Positions 49,684 through 59,939 of a DNA stretch of 64,000 bases are shown here, one piece after another (within the stretch, counting starts at the first letter, position 1; each line of letters opens with the position of its first letter). The translations under genes were made by a program, and so were the position numbers. Below the pieces are notes generated by a model. It searched no databases and had not been told where the DNA came from. It was given only the letters and a program-made list of their open reading frames with translations. Source of the stretch: Streptomyces apocyni (GTDB lineage Bacteria; Actinomycetota; Actinomycetes; Streptomycetales; Streptomycetaceae); the NCBI RefSeq assembly GCF_009739465.1, contig NZ_WHOM01000044.1, positions 123,359-187,358 on the forward strand. Reading direction: 5' to 3'.

Positions 49684-50691
49684 TCAGATCGGCGCCGGGC
49701 CCGAGCTGGCGCGCGCGGAGAGTTCCGGGGTCAGCAGCGCGACCTCGTCCTCGGGCTGGCCCGCGAGTTTGGCGATGACCCGCACGACGGCCTGGCGCCC
49801 CATCTCCTGGGCCGGGATGGATACCGAGGTGAGCCGCACCGATGCCTGGAGCGCCACCTGGTCCGGGCAGATCGCGACCACCGACACGTCCTCGGGCACC
49901 GCGCGGCCCTGCTGGCGCAGCAGGCCGAGGAGCGGCTCGACGGCGGATTCGTTCTGGACGATGAACCCCGTGGTGCCGGGCCGCTCATCGAAGACCCGGG
50001 CGAGGGTGGCCGCGACCGCCTGATAGCCGCCTTCGCAGGGCCGGTGCAGCAGCCTCACCCCCAGCTCGCGGCTCCTGGCGCGCAACCCGTCCAGCGTGCG
50101 CTCGGCGAAGCCGGTGTGGCGCTCGTAGACGGCGGGGGCCTCGCCGATCACCGCGATGTCACGGTGGCCAAGACCGGCGAGGTGTTCGACGCACAGGGCG
50201 CCCGTGGCGACGAAGTCCAAGTCCACGCAGGTGTGCCCGGTGGTGTCGGCGGGCAGTCCGATGAGCACGGCGGGGCGGTCACTCTCGCGCAGCAGCGGCA
50301 GCCGCTCGTCCTTGAGCTCGACGTCCATCAGGATCATGGCGTCGGCGAGGCCGCTGCGGGTGACCCGGCGGACGGCCGACGCGCCCTCGTCGCCGGTGAG
50401 CAGCAGCATGTCGTAGCCGTGCGTACGGGCCGTGGTGGCGACCGCGATGGCGATCTCCATCATCACGGGGACGTACATGTCGCTGCGCAGGGGCATCATC
50501 AGGGCGACGATATTGGACTTGCTGCTGGCCAGGGCGCGCGCACCGGCGTTCGGGTGGTAGCCGAGCTCCTGGATGCTGGCTTCGACGCGTTCTCGGGTCT
50601 CCAGCGAGATGGACCGCTTGCCGCTGAGTACGTAGCTCACCGTGCTGGCCGACACTCCGGCGTGCCGGGCGACCTCGGCAAGGGTGACCAT
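49684..50691 (-). CDS. LacI family transcriptional regulator
   Basis: The 335-residue protein begins with the LacI HTH and hinge helix (VTLAEVARHAGVSASTVSYV, LGYHPNAGARALAS), then a periplasmic-binding-protein-like effector domain. Three exact TCGAAGCGCTTCGA palindromes occur in this window: two at the GH3/importer promoters and one upstream of this gene. It is therefore the probable repressor of the xyloglucan/rhamnogalacturonan cluster and of itself. The inducer is presumably an oligosaccharide taken up by the neighbouring transporter. Confidence 0.92.
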   Translation of the reverse strand: MVTLAEVARHAGVSASTVSYVLSGKRSISLETRERVEASIQELGYHPNAGARALASSKSNIVALMMPLRSDMYVPVMMEIAIAVATTARTHGYDMLLLTGDEGASAVRRVTRSGLADAMILMDVELKDERLPLLRESDRPAVLIGLPADTTGHTCVDLDFVATGALCVEHLAGLGHRDIAVIGEAPAVYERHTGFAERTLDGLRARSRELGVRLLHRPCEGGYQAVAATLARVFDERPGTTGFIVQNESAVEPLLGLLRQQGRAVPEDVSVVAICPDQVALQASVRLTSVSIPAQEMGRQAVVRVIAKLAGQPEDEVALLTPELSARASSGPAPI

Positions 50692-50818
50692 TTCGCTTCA
50701 GCTCTCCCGGATAGGGCGGCCCTGAGGGGCGAACCGCTTCGACGCAGGCTGTTCTCAGCTCACGTACAGACAACACCCTCGACCCTAGACGGGCGTTCGG
50801 GCACTGTCCAGACCTGCA

Positions 50819-50832
50819 TCGAAGCGCTTCGA
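50819..50832. promoter_or_regulatory. LacI-type operator upstream of lacI
   Basis: This is the third exact copy of TCGAAGCGCTTCGA, 127 bp upstream of the lacI start. A 12/14 match (GCGAACCGCTTCGA) lies closer at 50729-50742, so the gene may have a strong and a weak site for autoregulation. Confidence 0.65.
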
Positions 50833-50913
50833 CGAACTGGCGGCAGCTGAGCCACCTGCCCGGTGCGGCCGCCCTCTCCCCGTGGAGGGTAGCCGCACCG
50901 GGTGCCCAGGGCG

Positions 50914-52641
50914 CTACAGCGCCGGGTGGGCGTTCCTCAGCAGCTCCTGGAACTGGGCGGAGAACCAGTGCCCGGAGACGGGGGCGTCCGGCAGCGCGCC
51001 GGACATGCTGTGGCCGTTGCGCGGATTACCCTCGTACGTCGGGTCGCACATCCGGTCGAAGCCCTTGCCCTCGTTGTTCGGGATCTCCTTGCTGGAGCCG
51101 TCGGACTCGCCCGGGGGCTTCATCCACACGTACGCGTCGATCCCCGACTCCGGTGCGGCCTGGGGGCGTTCGCCGAGGCCCGCGCCCGACTGGTTGCACC
51201 AGTTGCCGACGTGGATGCGGCGGTCATAGCGGCCGCCGTCGACGTAGGTGTCCACGTTGGTCATCGCGCCGGGCCCGGTGGGCCGCTCAGTGCCGCCCCA
51301 GCCGTTGCGGGAGGTGTCGATGAGCATGCCGATGCCGGAGTCGAAGCCGGTGGACACCAGCTGCTGGCGGAAGCTCTGGGCGAAGGACAGCTCGTCCACG
51401 GATTTGTTCCAGTCGACCCAGGACGACTCGCGGACCGACGTGCCGCCGACCGAGTCGGTGATAGAGAAGTTCTCCTCCTTCAGGGCGCTGTAGTTGGCGG
51501 TGTTGGTGATGAAGCCGTGCACGTCGGAGGGCTTGGCGCCCTCGGCGTTCGCGGCCTCGTAGAAGACGGTGGCCGAGGCGGCGAAGTTGTCCTCCCAGCC
51601 GATCCAGCCGTGGTGGCCGGCGTCCACGTAGTTGTAGACGTTGTCGATGGCACCCAGCTTGCCTAGCGCGTAGCCGACGCCCTTGACGTAGTTGCCGTTG
51701 GCGAGCATCACGTCGCACTCGGGTGTCGCGGTCGGGCGGGAGCCGGTGTTGGTGACCAGGTTGGGCAGTGAGTCGATCTCGACCGTGGTGACGATGCGCA
51801 GGTCCGCGTACTTCTCGTCGTCGAGGATCTCCGCGATCGGGTCGATGTACTCGTTCTTGTAGCGGCCGAGCTCCTCCGGTCCCAGCTCGCCGTTGGAGGC
51901 GAGCGCCGCGCAGTCGCGGCCTGGCAGGTTGTAGATGACCACCTGGACGACCAGTTCACCGTCGCCCTTCTGGCCCAGAGCGGTGTCCAGGTGCGCCCGC
52001 AGGCCGCGAGCGCCGGGGGTGCCTTCGATGGCGGCGATGCGGTCCATCCACACGCCGGTCGGCTGGTTGGAGATCGCCGTGCCACCGGGCTCGGCCGCGG
52101 CCTTGGCCTGCCAGTCCGGGTTCACATAGACCTTGGCACCCGCGTAGGGGTTGTCGACCTTGTCCCCAGGGGGGTCGGTGGGGTCGGGTGGGTCGCCGCC
52201 GCCATCGTCGCCGCAGACGACGCCGTTGAGCGTGAAGGTGTCCGGCAGGGCGTTGCCGCCACTGTAGTTGGCGTTGAAGCCGAAGCTCGCCGACGCTCCG
52301 GTGCCGAGGGCGCCGTTGTAGGAGACGTTCGACGCGGTCACATCGGTGCCGGACTGGGAGAGCTCGGCGTTCCAGCCGTTGCTGACCTGCTGGTTGCCGG
52401 AGAAGGACCACTTCAGGTCCCAGCTGGTCACCGGGTCACCGGTGTTGGTGACGGTGACGGCCCCAGTGAAGCCCGAGCCCCAGTCACCCTGGACCTGGTA
52501 GTCGACCTCGCAGCCGGGCGCTGCCGCCTGGAGGTCGGCGTCGGCGGCTACGGCGGTCCCGGCCGCCGTAGCGATGAGGGCGCAGGCGGCGAGTAAGGCC
52601 GTTCGTGGTCTGGTGAGGGTCTTGCGGACCATGCGGCTCAT
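50914..52641 (-). CDS. Secreted cellulose 1,4-beta-cellobiosidase, GH6 with N-terminal CBM2
   Basis: The 575-residue enzyme has a signal peptide (cleavage near residue 33), a CBM2 (about 43-145, CEVDYQVQGDWGSGFTGAVT with surface Trp residues), a short GGGDPPDPTDPP linker and a large GH6 domain. VIYNLPGRDCAALASNGE carries the catalytic Asp, and the TNTANYSAL and DAYVWMKPPGESDG loops fit the exo-acting tunnel form. It releases cellobiose from chain ends. It lies 63 bp after the GH5 gene and likely shares its transcript. Confidence 0.92.
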   Translation of the reverse strand: MSRMVRKTLTRPRTALLAACALIATAAGTAVAADADLQAAAPGCEVDYQVQGDWGSGFTGAVTVTNTGDPVTSWDLKWSFSGNQQVSNGWNAELSQSGTDVTASNVSYNGALGTGASASFGFNANYSGGNALPDTFTLNGVVCGDDGGGDPPDPTDPPGDKVDNPYAGAKVYVNPDWQAKAAAEPGGTAISNQPTGVWMDRIAAIEGTPGARGLRAHLDTALGQKGDGELVVQVVIYNLPGRDCAALASNGELGPEELGRYKNEYIDPIAEILDDEKYADLRIVTTVEIDSLPNLVTNTGSRPTATPECDVMLANGNYVKGVGYALGKLGAIDNVYNYVDAGHHGWIGWEDNFAASATVFYEAANAEGAKPSDVHGFITNTANYSALKEENFSITDSVGGTSVRESSWVDWNKSVDELSFAQSFRQQLVSTGFDSGIGMLIDTSRNGWGGTERPTGPGAMTNVDTYVDGGRYDRRIHVGNWCNQSGAGLGERPQAAPESGIDAYVWMKPPGESDGSSKEIPNNEGKGFDRMCDPTYEGNPRNGHSMSGALPDAPVSGHWFSAQFQELLRNAHPAL

Positions 52642-52704
52642 GGCGCTCCTTTGTGGTGGGTTTGTTCTTGGTTTGCTCTTGGACGGTTTCGCCTCAGCCT
52701 CGAC

Positions 52705-54234
52705 TCAGGCCCCGTCGCGGGACCCGTCGCCGAGGGCGAGCAGGTGGTCGCGCAGGCCGATGCCGTACGCGGTGGGTGTGCCGTCGTAGTCGCGGATCAG
52801 GGCGGGGCCCGCGGAGCAGTCCCAGGTGTTCCAGGTCCAGCCGAGGTAGGACAGGTCCCGGTCGTCGAACCAGCGCATGACGCGGTCGACGAAGGAGTGC
52901 CCGCAGGTGTTCTCGCCGATCTCACCGGCCACCAGCGGCACCTGGGCGGCGACCGGGGCCAGCGTCTGCTCCCAACAGCTCTCGCTGACACAGGCGTTGA
53001 AGTTGTAGACGTGCCAGGCGGCGGCCAGATTGCCCGCCGGGTCACTCGGCGCGTACGACAGCCACTGGCTGAGGTCGTTGGAGTACGCGAGTCCGCTGAC
53101 CAGGATCACGTTCTGGGCCCCGGTGTCCCGTACCGCGTCGACGAGGCTCTGCATGCCGGCGACCTCGTACGTGATGCCGGGGCAGTCGCCGCCGTCGCGC
53201 CAGCAGGTCCATGCCTGTTCGGCGGTGGGGGTGGCGCGGTCCGGGTAGGGCTCGTTGAACAGGTCGAAGACGACGGCCGGGTCGTCCTTGAAGGTGCTGG
53301 CGACCGAGGACCAGAAGGCCTTGCTGTACTGGGCGTTGGGCATCGGCTTCTGGCAGCTCGCGTGGATGTCCGAGCAGCCGGATGAGTTGCCGGTGTACTG
53401 GCCCCAGGACCAGTGGAGTTCGACGATCGGGGTCATCCCGTGGTCCTCGACGCGGCGCACCAGGTCCTTGATGGCGGTGGTGTAGTTGCCGCCCGCGTAG
53501 CGCGGGTCGATGTTGTCCAGGCCCAGCCAGCACTCCTCGTTGAGCGGGATACGGACGGCGTTGACGTTCCAGTCCGCGATGGCCTGGATCGACGCGTCGT
53601 CGACGGGGCCGTCGAAGATGCCGTAGCCCTGGACGCAGGCGAACTCGCCGCCCGAGCGGTTCACTCCGAGCAGCCGTCGGGGGGCGCCTTCGCTGTCGAC
53701 GAGCTGGTTGCCTGAGACTTTCAGGGCGGGCGGCCCGTCCTCAGGGTCGGGCGGATCGGTGGGGTCGGGGTCCGGGTCGGTGGGGTCGGGGTCCGGGTCG
53801 TCGTCCTCGTTGCAGACCGCGCCGTTCAGGGTGAAGGAGGTGGGTACGGGATTCGTGCCCGACCAGGAGGCGAGGAACCCGGCCGTGACGCTCGCACCGG
53901 TGTCCAGCGCGCCGTTCCAGGCCGCGTTCTTCGCGGTGACGGCACTGCCCGACTGAGACCACTGGGCGTTCCAGCCCTGAGTGATCTCCTGGCCACCGGG
54001 GAAGTCGAAGCCGAGCGTCCACGCGTCCGTCGCGGGGCCGTGGTGGGTGACGGTGACGGAGCCTTGGAAGCCGTCGTCCCACTCGCTGGTGGTCTCGTAC
54101 ACGACCGAGCACACGGGAGCGGCCCCAGAGGCCGTGACAGCGGGCACGAACAGGGTGCCCGCCAGGGCAAGCGCCGCTCCGACGAGCAGCGTCAGTAAGC
54201 GAGATGAGCGGGAGAAACGCGGGGGATGTCGCAT
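52705..54234 (-). CDS. Secreted endoglucanase, GH5 with N-terminal CBM2
   Basis: The 509-residue protein has a signal peptide, CBM2 (about 41-145), a DPDPTDPDPDPTDPPDP linker and a GH5 domain. The acid/base Glu lies in FDLFNEPYPD and the nucleophile in PLVAGEIGENTC. It cuts cellulose internally, complementing the GH6 enzyme. Codon 13 (54198-54196) is TTA, read only by the bldA tRNA, so export of this cellulase may depend on developmental state. The start at 54234 has AAGGAG upstream. CebR-type boxes lie upstream. Confidence 0.92.
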   Translation of the reverse strand: MRHPPRFSRSSRLLTLLVGAALALAGTLFVPAVTASGAAPVCSVVYETTSEWDDGFQGSVTVTHHGPATDAWTLGFDFPGGQEITQGWNAQWSQSGSAVTAKNAAWNGALDTGASVTAGFLASWSGTNPVPTSFTLNGAVCNEDDDPDPDPTDPDPDPTDPPDPEDGPPALKVSGNQLVDSEGAPRRLLGVNRSGGEFACVQGYGIFDGPVDDASIQAIADWNVNAVRIPLNEECWLGLDNIDPRYAGGNYTTAIKDLVRRVEDHGMTPIVELHWSWGQYTGNSSGCSDIHASCQKPMPNAQYSKAFWSSVASTFKDDPAVVFDLFNEPYPDRATPTAEQAWTCWRDGGDCPGITYEVAGMQSLVDAVRDTGAQNVILVSGLAYSNDLSQWLSYAPSDPAGNLAAAWHVYNFNACVSESCWEQTLAPVAAQVPLVAGEIGENTCGHSFVDRVMRWFDDRDLSYLGWTWNTWDCSAGPALIRDYDGTPTAYGIGLRDHLLALGDGSRDGA

Positions 54235-54282
54235 GAGCGACTCCTTGCAGATCGGGCGTGCCACGCATGGCACGCCGACTGA

Positions 54283-54296
54283 CGGAATCGCTCCCA
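54283..54296. promoter_or_regulatory. Imperfect CebR-type box near the GH5 start
   Basis: CGGAATCGCTCCCA matches 11 of 14 positions of the CebR palindrome and lies 49 bp upstream of the GH5 start. Like the perfect copy at 54419 it is followed by CTGGTT. Confidence 0.5.
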
Positions 54297-54418
54297 CTGG
54301 TTAGTTGAGGACGTTAAGGCATCAACTTATGTCGAGCAATAGCGGATTCGGCTTTCTTTGTCATCGAATTTATTCGACTCTTCACCTATCTTGACCCTCA
54401 TTTTTCTCTTCAGCATGC

Positions 54419-54432
54419 TGGGAGCGCTCCCA
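54419..54432. promoter_or_regulatory. CebR operator TGGGAGCGCTCCCA
   Basis: TGGGAGCGCTCCCA is the perfect 14-bp palindrome bound by CebR, the cellobiose-responsive LacI-family repressor of cellulase genes in streptomycetes. It lies 185 bp upstream of the GH5 start. CebR itself is not encoded in this window. Confidence 0.85.
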
Positions 54433-54491
54433 CTGGTTCAAGGCTTGTGCACATCCCCCATCCCGCCGAGCCGCGAGGAGGCTCAAGCCCC

Positions 54492-54620
54492 ATGTCGCCA
54501 GGAAGCACAGGAAGCACGGGGTACCCACACGAAGCACGGGGCCGGGCGGGCCTCTCCCCAGGCCCGCCCGGCCCTTTCCCGGCCGCCAGTCCGCCGCGCC
54601 CTGGGTACAGTCGTACGTGA
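54492..54620 (+). CDS. Possible 42-residue ORF downstream of the CebR box
   Basis: An ATG at 54492 has a strong GAGGAGG ribosome site 10 nt upstream. The 42-residue Gly/Pro/Ser-rich translation starts MSPGSTGSTGYPHEAR. A strong hairpin lies inside it, which argues against efficient translation. It may be a leader peptide or chance. Confidence 0.2.
   Translation: MSPGSTGSTGYPHEARGRAGLSPGPPGPFPAASPPRPGYSRT
54539..54574 (+). terminator. Strong stem-loop between divergent genes
   Basis: A perfect 15-bp stem (54539-54553 with 54560-54574, beginning GGGCCGGGCG) with a 6-nt loop is followed by TTTCC. It sits between divergently transcribed genes, so neither neighbour needs it as a normal terminator. 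It may end a short transcript beginning near the CebR box. Confidence 0.55.
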
Positions 54621-54651
54621 TCATGCCGCGTACCCAGGAGGCCAACGAACC

Positions 54652-55143
54652 ATGGCGGTCGACGAGCTGGACACCCGGATTCTGCGCCTGCTCCTCGAGC
54701 AGCCGCGCACCAGCGTGCGCGAGTACGCCCGCGTCCTGGGGATCGCCCGCGGCACCCTGCAAGCGCGGCTTGACCGGCTGGAACGGGACGGGGTGATCAC
54801 CGGTACGGCCCCGTCGCTCTCCCCCGCCGCGCTCGGGCACCCGGTCCTGGCGTTCGTCCATGTCGAGGTGACGCAGGGGCATCTCGACGAGGTGGGGGAC
54901 GCGCTGGCCGCCGTGCCCGAGATCATCGAGGCCTTCTCGATCACCGGCGGCGGTGACCTCCTGACCCGGGTGGCCGCCCGGGACAACGCCCATCTTGAGG
55001 ATGTGATCCAGCAGCTGATCCAGCTGCCGGGTGTGGTGCGGACCCGGACCGAGGTGGCGCTGCGCGAACGGGTGCCGCACCGCTTGCTGCCGCTGGTGGC
55101 GGCGGTGGGCAGGGCCGCGGCGGGCGGCGAGCAGCGCCGCTGA
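54652..55143 (+). CDS. Lrp/AsnC family transcriptional regulator
   Basis: The 163-residue protein has the AsnC HTH (LDTRILRLLLEQPRTSVREY ... IARGTLQARLDRLERDGVI) and RAM domain (HPVLAFVHVEVTQGHLDEVG ... ITGGGDLLTRVAARDNAHLE). The start at 54652 follows GGAGG at 11 nt spacing. Its target is unclear: it is divergent from the cellulases and convergent with icd. An Ala/Arg-rich tail ends the protein. Confidence 0.88.
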   Translation: MAVDELDTRILRLLLEQPRTSVREYARVLGIARGTLQARLDRLERDGVITGTAPSLSPAALGHPVLAFVHVEVTQGHLDEVGDALAAVPEIIEAFSITGGGDLLTRVAARDNAHLEDVIQQLIQLPGVVRTRTEVALRERVPHRLLPLVAAVGRAAAGGEQRR

Positions 55144-55262
55144 GCCGCAGTGGCCCGCAGGGCGACGAGGTGCCGATGGCGCCGCCGTGACGCGCCATCG
55201 CCCCCGGCCGGACGCAGGTCCGGCCGGGGGCGATGGGGTGGGTACAGCTCCTGGCGGTCGCG

Positions 55263-57671
<2,409 letters not shown>

Positions 57672-57675
57672 TTAT

Positions 57676-58287
57676 ATGCCTTATCGACGCACCCCTGCGG
57701 TGCAGGCCCGCCTCGACGCCCAGCGCGGTCTCGTCCTGGACGCGGCCGTCGAGCTGCTGGCCGAGCGGGGGTACGCGGGCTGCACGATGTCGGCGGTCGC
57801 CGAGCGCGCAGGCCTCGCCACCGGCAGCCTGTACCGGCACTTCACCGGCAAGTCCGCGCTCTCGGTCGAGCTGTTCCGGACGGTGGCGTCACACGAGGTG
57901 GCGGCGGTGTCCCAGGCCGCGCACCAGCACGACGATCTGGTGGACGCGATCGTCGCGGCGATCGAGACGTTCGCGAGCCGGGCCCTGAAGGCACCGCGAC
58001 TCGCCTACGCGCTGCTCGCCGAGCCCGCGGAGCCTGCCGTGGACGCGGAGCGCCTGGTGTTCCGGCGGGCCTTCCGTGATGTGTTCGCCGAGCGCGTCAC
58101 CGAGGGCGTTGCCCGTGGGGTACTGCCCGCGCAGGACGCCGCGCTGACCGCCGCCGCGCTGGTCGGCGCGGTCGCGGAGGCGCTGATCGGGCCACTGTCC
58201 GATCCCGCGGCCGGGCCGGACACCGTACCGGCCCTGGTCACCTTCACCCTTCGAGCCTTGGGAGTCACCGATGCCAGCGACACATGA
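57676..58287 (+). CDS. TetR family regulator of the acyl-CoA dehydrogenase operon
   Basis: The 203-residue protein has a clear TetR HTH (GLVLDAAVELLAERGYAGCT ... AVAERAGLATGSLYRHFTGK) and helical ligand domain. The acyl-CoA dehydrogenase start lies inside its 3' end (17-bp overlap), so the two are co-expressed and it probably senses an acyl-CoA or related intermediate. The frame is open to 57463, but the HTH position supports the ATG at 57676. Confidence 0.9.
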   Translation: MPYRRTPAVQARLDAQRGLVLDAAVELLAERGYAGCTMSAVAERAGLATGSLYRHFTGKSALSVELFRTVASHEVAAVSQAAHQHDDLVDAIVAAIETFASRALKAPRLAYALLAEPAEPAVDAERLVFRRAFRDVFAERVTEGVARGVLPAQDAALTAAALVGAVAEALIGPLSDPAAGPDTVPALVTFTLRALGVTDASDT

Positions 58288-59911
58288 GGTCACCAACCAG
58301 GTCCCCCCGCTGACCGGGTACGACGTCGCCAATGACCCGGCCCTCCTGGAGGGGCTGCGGCGCGAGGGCGCCGCCTGGGCCGAGGAGGAGGTACGGGAGC
58401 TGGGGCTGCGCGCGGGCGGCGAGCAGGCCCAGGAGTGGGCCAGGGTGGTGGAGAAGAACCCGCCGGTGCTGCACACCCACGACCGGTACGGCCACCGGAT
58501 CGACGAGGTCGAGTTCCATCCGTACTGGCACGACCTGATGAAGGTCGCCGTGCGGCACGGCCTGCACGCAGCGCCCTGGCGGGAGGACCGGACCGGCGCG
58601 CATGTGGCACGGGCCGCGAAGGTGTACGTATGGGGGCAGACCGATCCCGGGCATCTCTGCCCCATCTCCATGACCTACGCGGCCGTGCCCGCGCTGCGCG
58701 CCGAACCCGAGCTGGCCAGGATCTACGAGCCGCTGCTCACCTCGGACACGTACGACTACGGCCTGCGGGTGCCGACCGACAAGCGCGGCCTGATCGCGGG
58801 CATGTCGATGACCGAGAAGCAGGGCGGCTCGGACGTACGGGCGAACACCACGCGAGCCGTGCCCGCGGGCGACGGGCTGTACGCGCTGACCGGGCACAAG
58901 TGGTTTACCTCCGCGCCGATGTCGGACGTGTTCCTCACCCTGGCCCAGGCCCCTGGCGGACTGTCCTGTTTCCTGGTGCCGCGTGTGCTGCCGGACGGCA
59001 CCCGTAACGCGATCCGGCTGCAACGCCTCAAGGACAAGCTGGGCAACCGCTCCAACGCCTCGTCGGAGATCGAGTACGAGGGTGCCGTGGCCCATCTGGT
59101 CGGCGAGGAGGGCCGGGGGGTGGCCACCATCATCCAGATGGTCAACATGACGCGCCTTGACTGCGCGGTCAGCTCGGCGGCCGGGATGCGGCACGGTGTC
59201 GTCCAGGCGGTGCACCACGCGACGTACCGCAGCGCCTTCGGCGAGCGGCTCGTCAACCAGCCGCTGATGACCAACGTCCTGGCCGACCTGGCGGTGGAGG
59301 CGGAGGCGGCGACCGTCGTCGGGATGCGCCTGGCCGGGGCCGTCGACCGGGCGAACGCCGGGGACGCCGCGGAGGAGCTGCTGCGCCGGATCGGTCTCGC
59401 GGTCAGCAAGTACTGGGTGTGCAAGCGGGCGCCCGCGCACGCCGCGGAGGCCCTGGAGTGCCTCGGTGGCAACGGCTATGTCGAGGAGTCGGGGATGCCC
59501 CGGCTGTACCGCGAGTCGCCGCTGCCCTCCATCTGGGAGGGGTCGGGCAATGTGGCGGCCCTGGATGTGCTGCGGGCGATGGGCAAACAGCCGGAGACCG
59601 TGGACGCCTTCTTCACCGAGGTCGAGCAGGCCGCTGGCACCGACCGGCGGCTGGACTCGGCGGTGGCGCGGCTGCGCAAGCAGCTCACCGATCTCGACGA
59701 GGCGCAGTTCCGGGCGCGCCGGATCGTGGAGTCGATGGCGCTGGTGCTCCAGGGTTCGCTACTGGTGCGGCACGGCCATCCGGCCGTCGCGGACGCGTTC
59801 TGCGCGTCCCGGCTCGACCACGACTGGGGCGTCGCGTTCGGCACGCTGCCCACCGGCGTCGACACCTCGGCGATCATCGACCGGGCCCGTCCGGCTGAGG
59901 GCGCCGAATGA
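58271..59911 (+). CDS. Acyl-CoA dehydrogenase, AidB/isovaleryl-type
   Basis: The 546-residue flavoenzyme belongs to the large AidB-like group, longer than ordinary acyl-CoA dehydrogenases because of an N-terminal extension. Visible motifs are AGMSMTEKQGGSDVRANTTR and YALTGHKWFTSAPMSDVFLT (FAD binding), ECLGGNGYVEESGMPRLYRE and SIWEGSGNVAALDVLR. It may oxidise branched or aromatic acyl-CoAs; AidB itself is linked to alkylation protection. It follows the TetR gene with overlap and precedes a crotonase. Confidence 0.9.
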   Translation: MPATHEVTNQVPPLTGYDVANDPALLEGLRREGAAWAEEEVRELGLRAGGEQAQEWARVVEKNPPVLHTHDRYGHRIDEVEFHPYWHDLMKVAVRHGLHAAPWREDRTGAHVARAAKVYVWGQTDPGHLCPISMTYAAVPALRAEPELARIYEPLLTSDTYDYGLRVPTDKRGLIAGMSMTEKQGGSDVRANTTRAVPAGDGLYALTGHKWFTSAPMSDVFLTLAQAPGGLSCFLVPRVLPDGTRNAIRLQRLKDKLGNRSNASSEIEYEGAVAHLVGEEGRGVATIIQMVNMTRLDCAVSSAAGMRHGVVQAVHHATYRSAFGERLVNQPLMTNVLADLAVEAEAATVVGMRLAGAVDRANAGDAAEELLRRIGLAVSKYWVCKRAPAHAAEALECLGGNGYVEESGMPRLYRESPLPSIWEGSGNVAALDVLRAMGKQPETVDAFFTEVEQAAGTDRRLDSAVARLRKQLTDLDEAQFRARRIVESMALVLQGSLLVRHGHPAVADAFCASRLDHDWGVAFGTLPTGVDTSAIIDRARPAEGAE

Positions 59912-59939
59912 GCGAGGGCGGTCCTGAGAGGGGCGCCGA

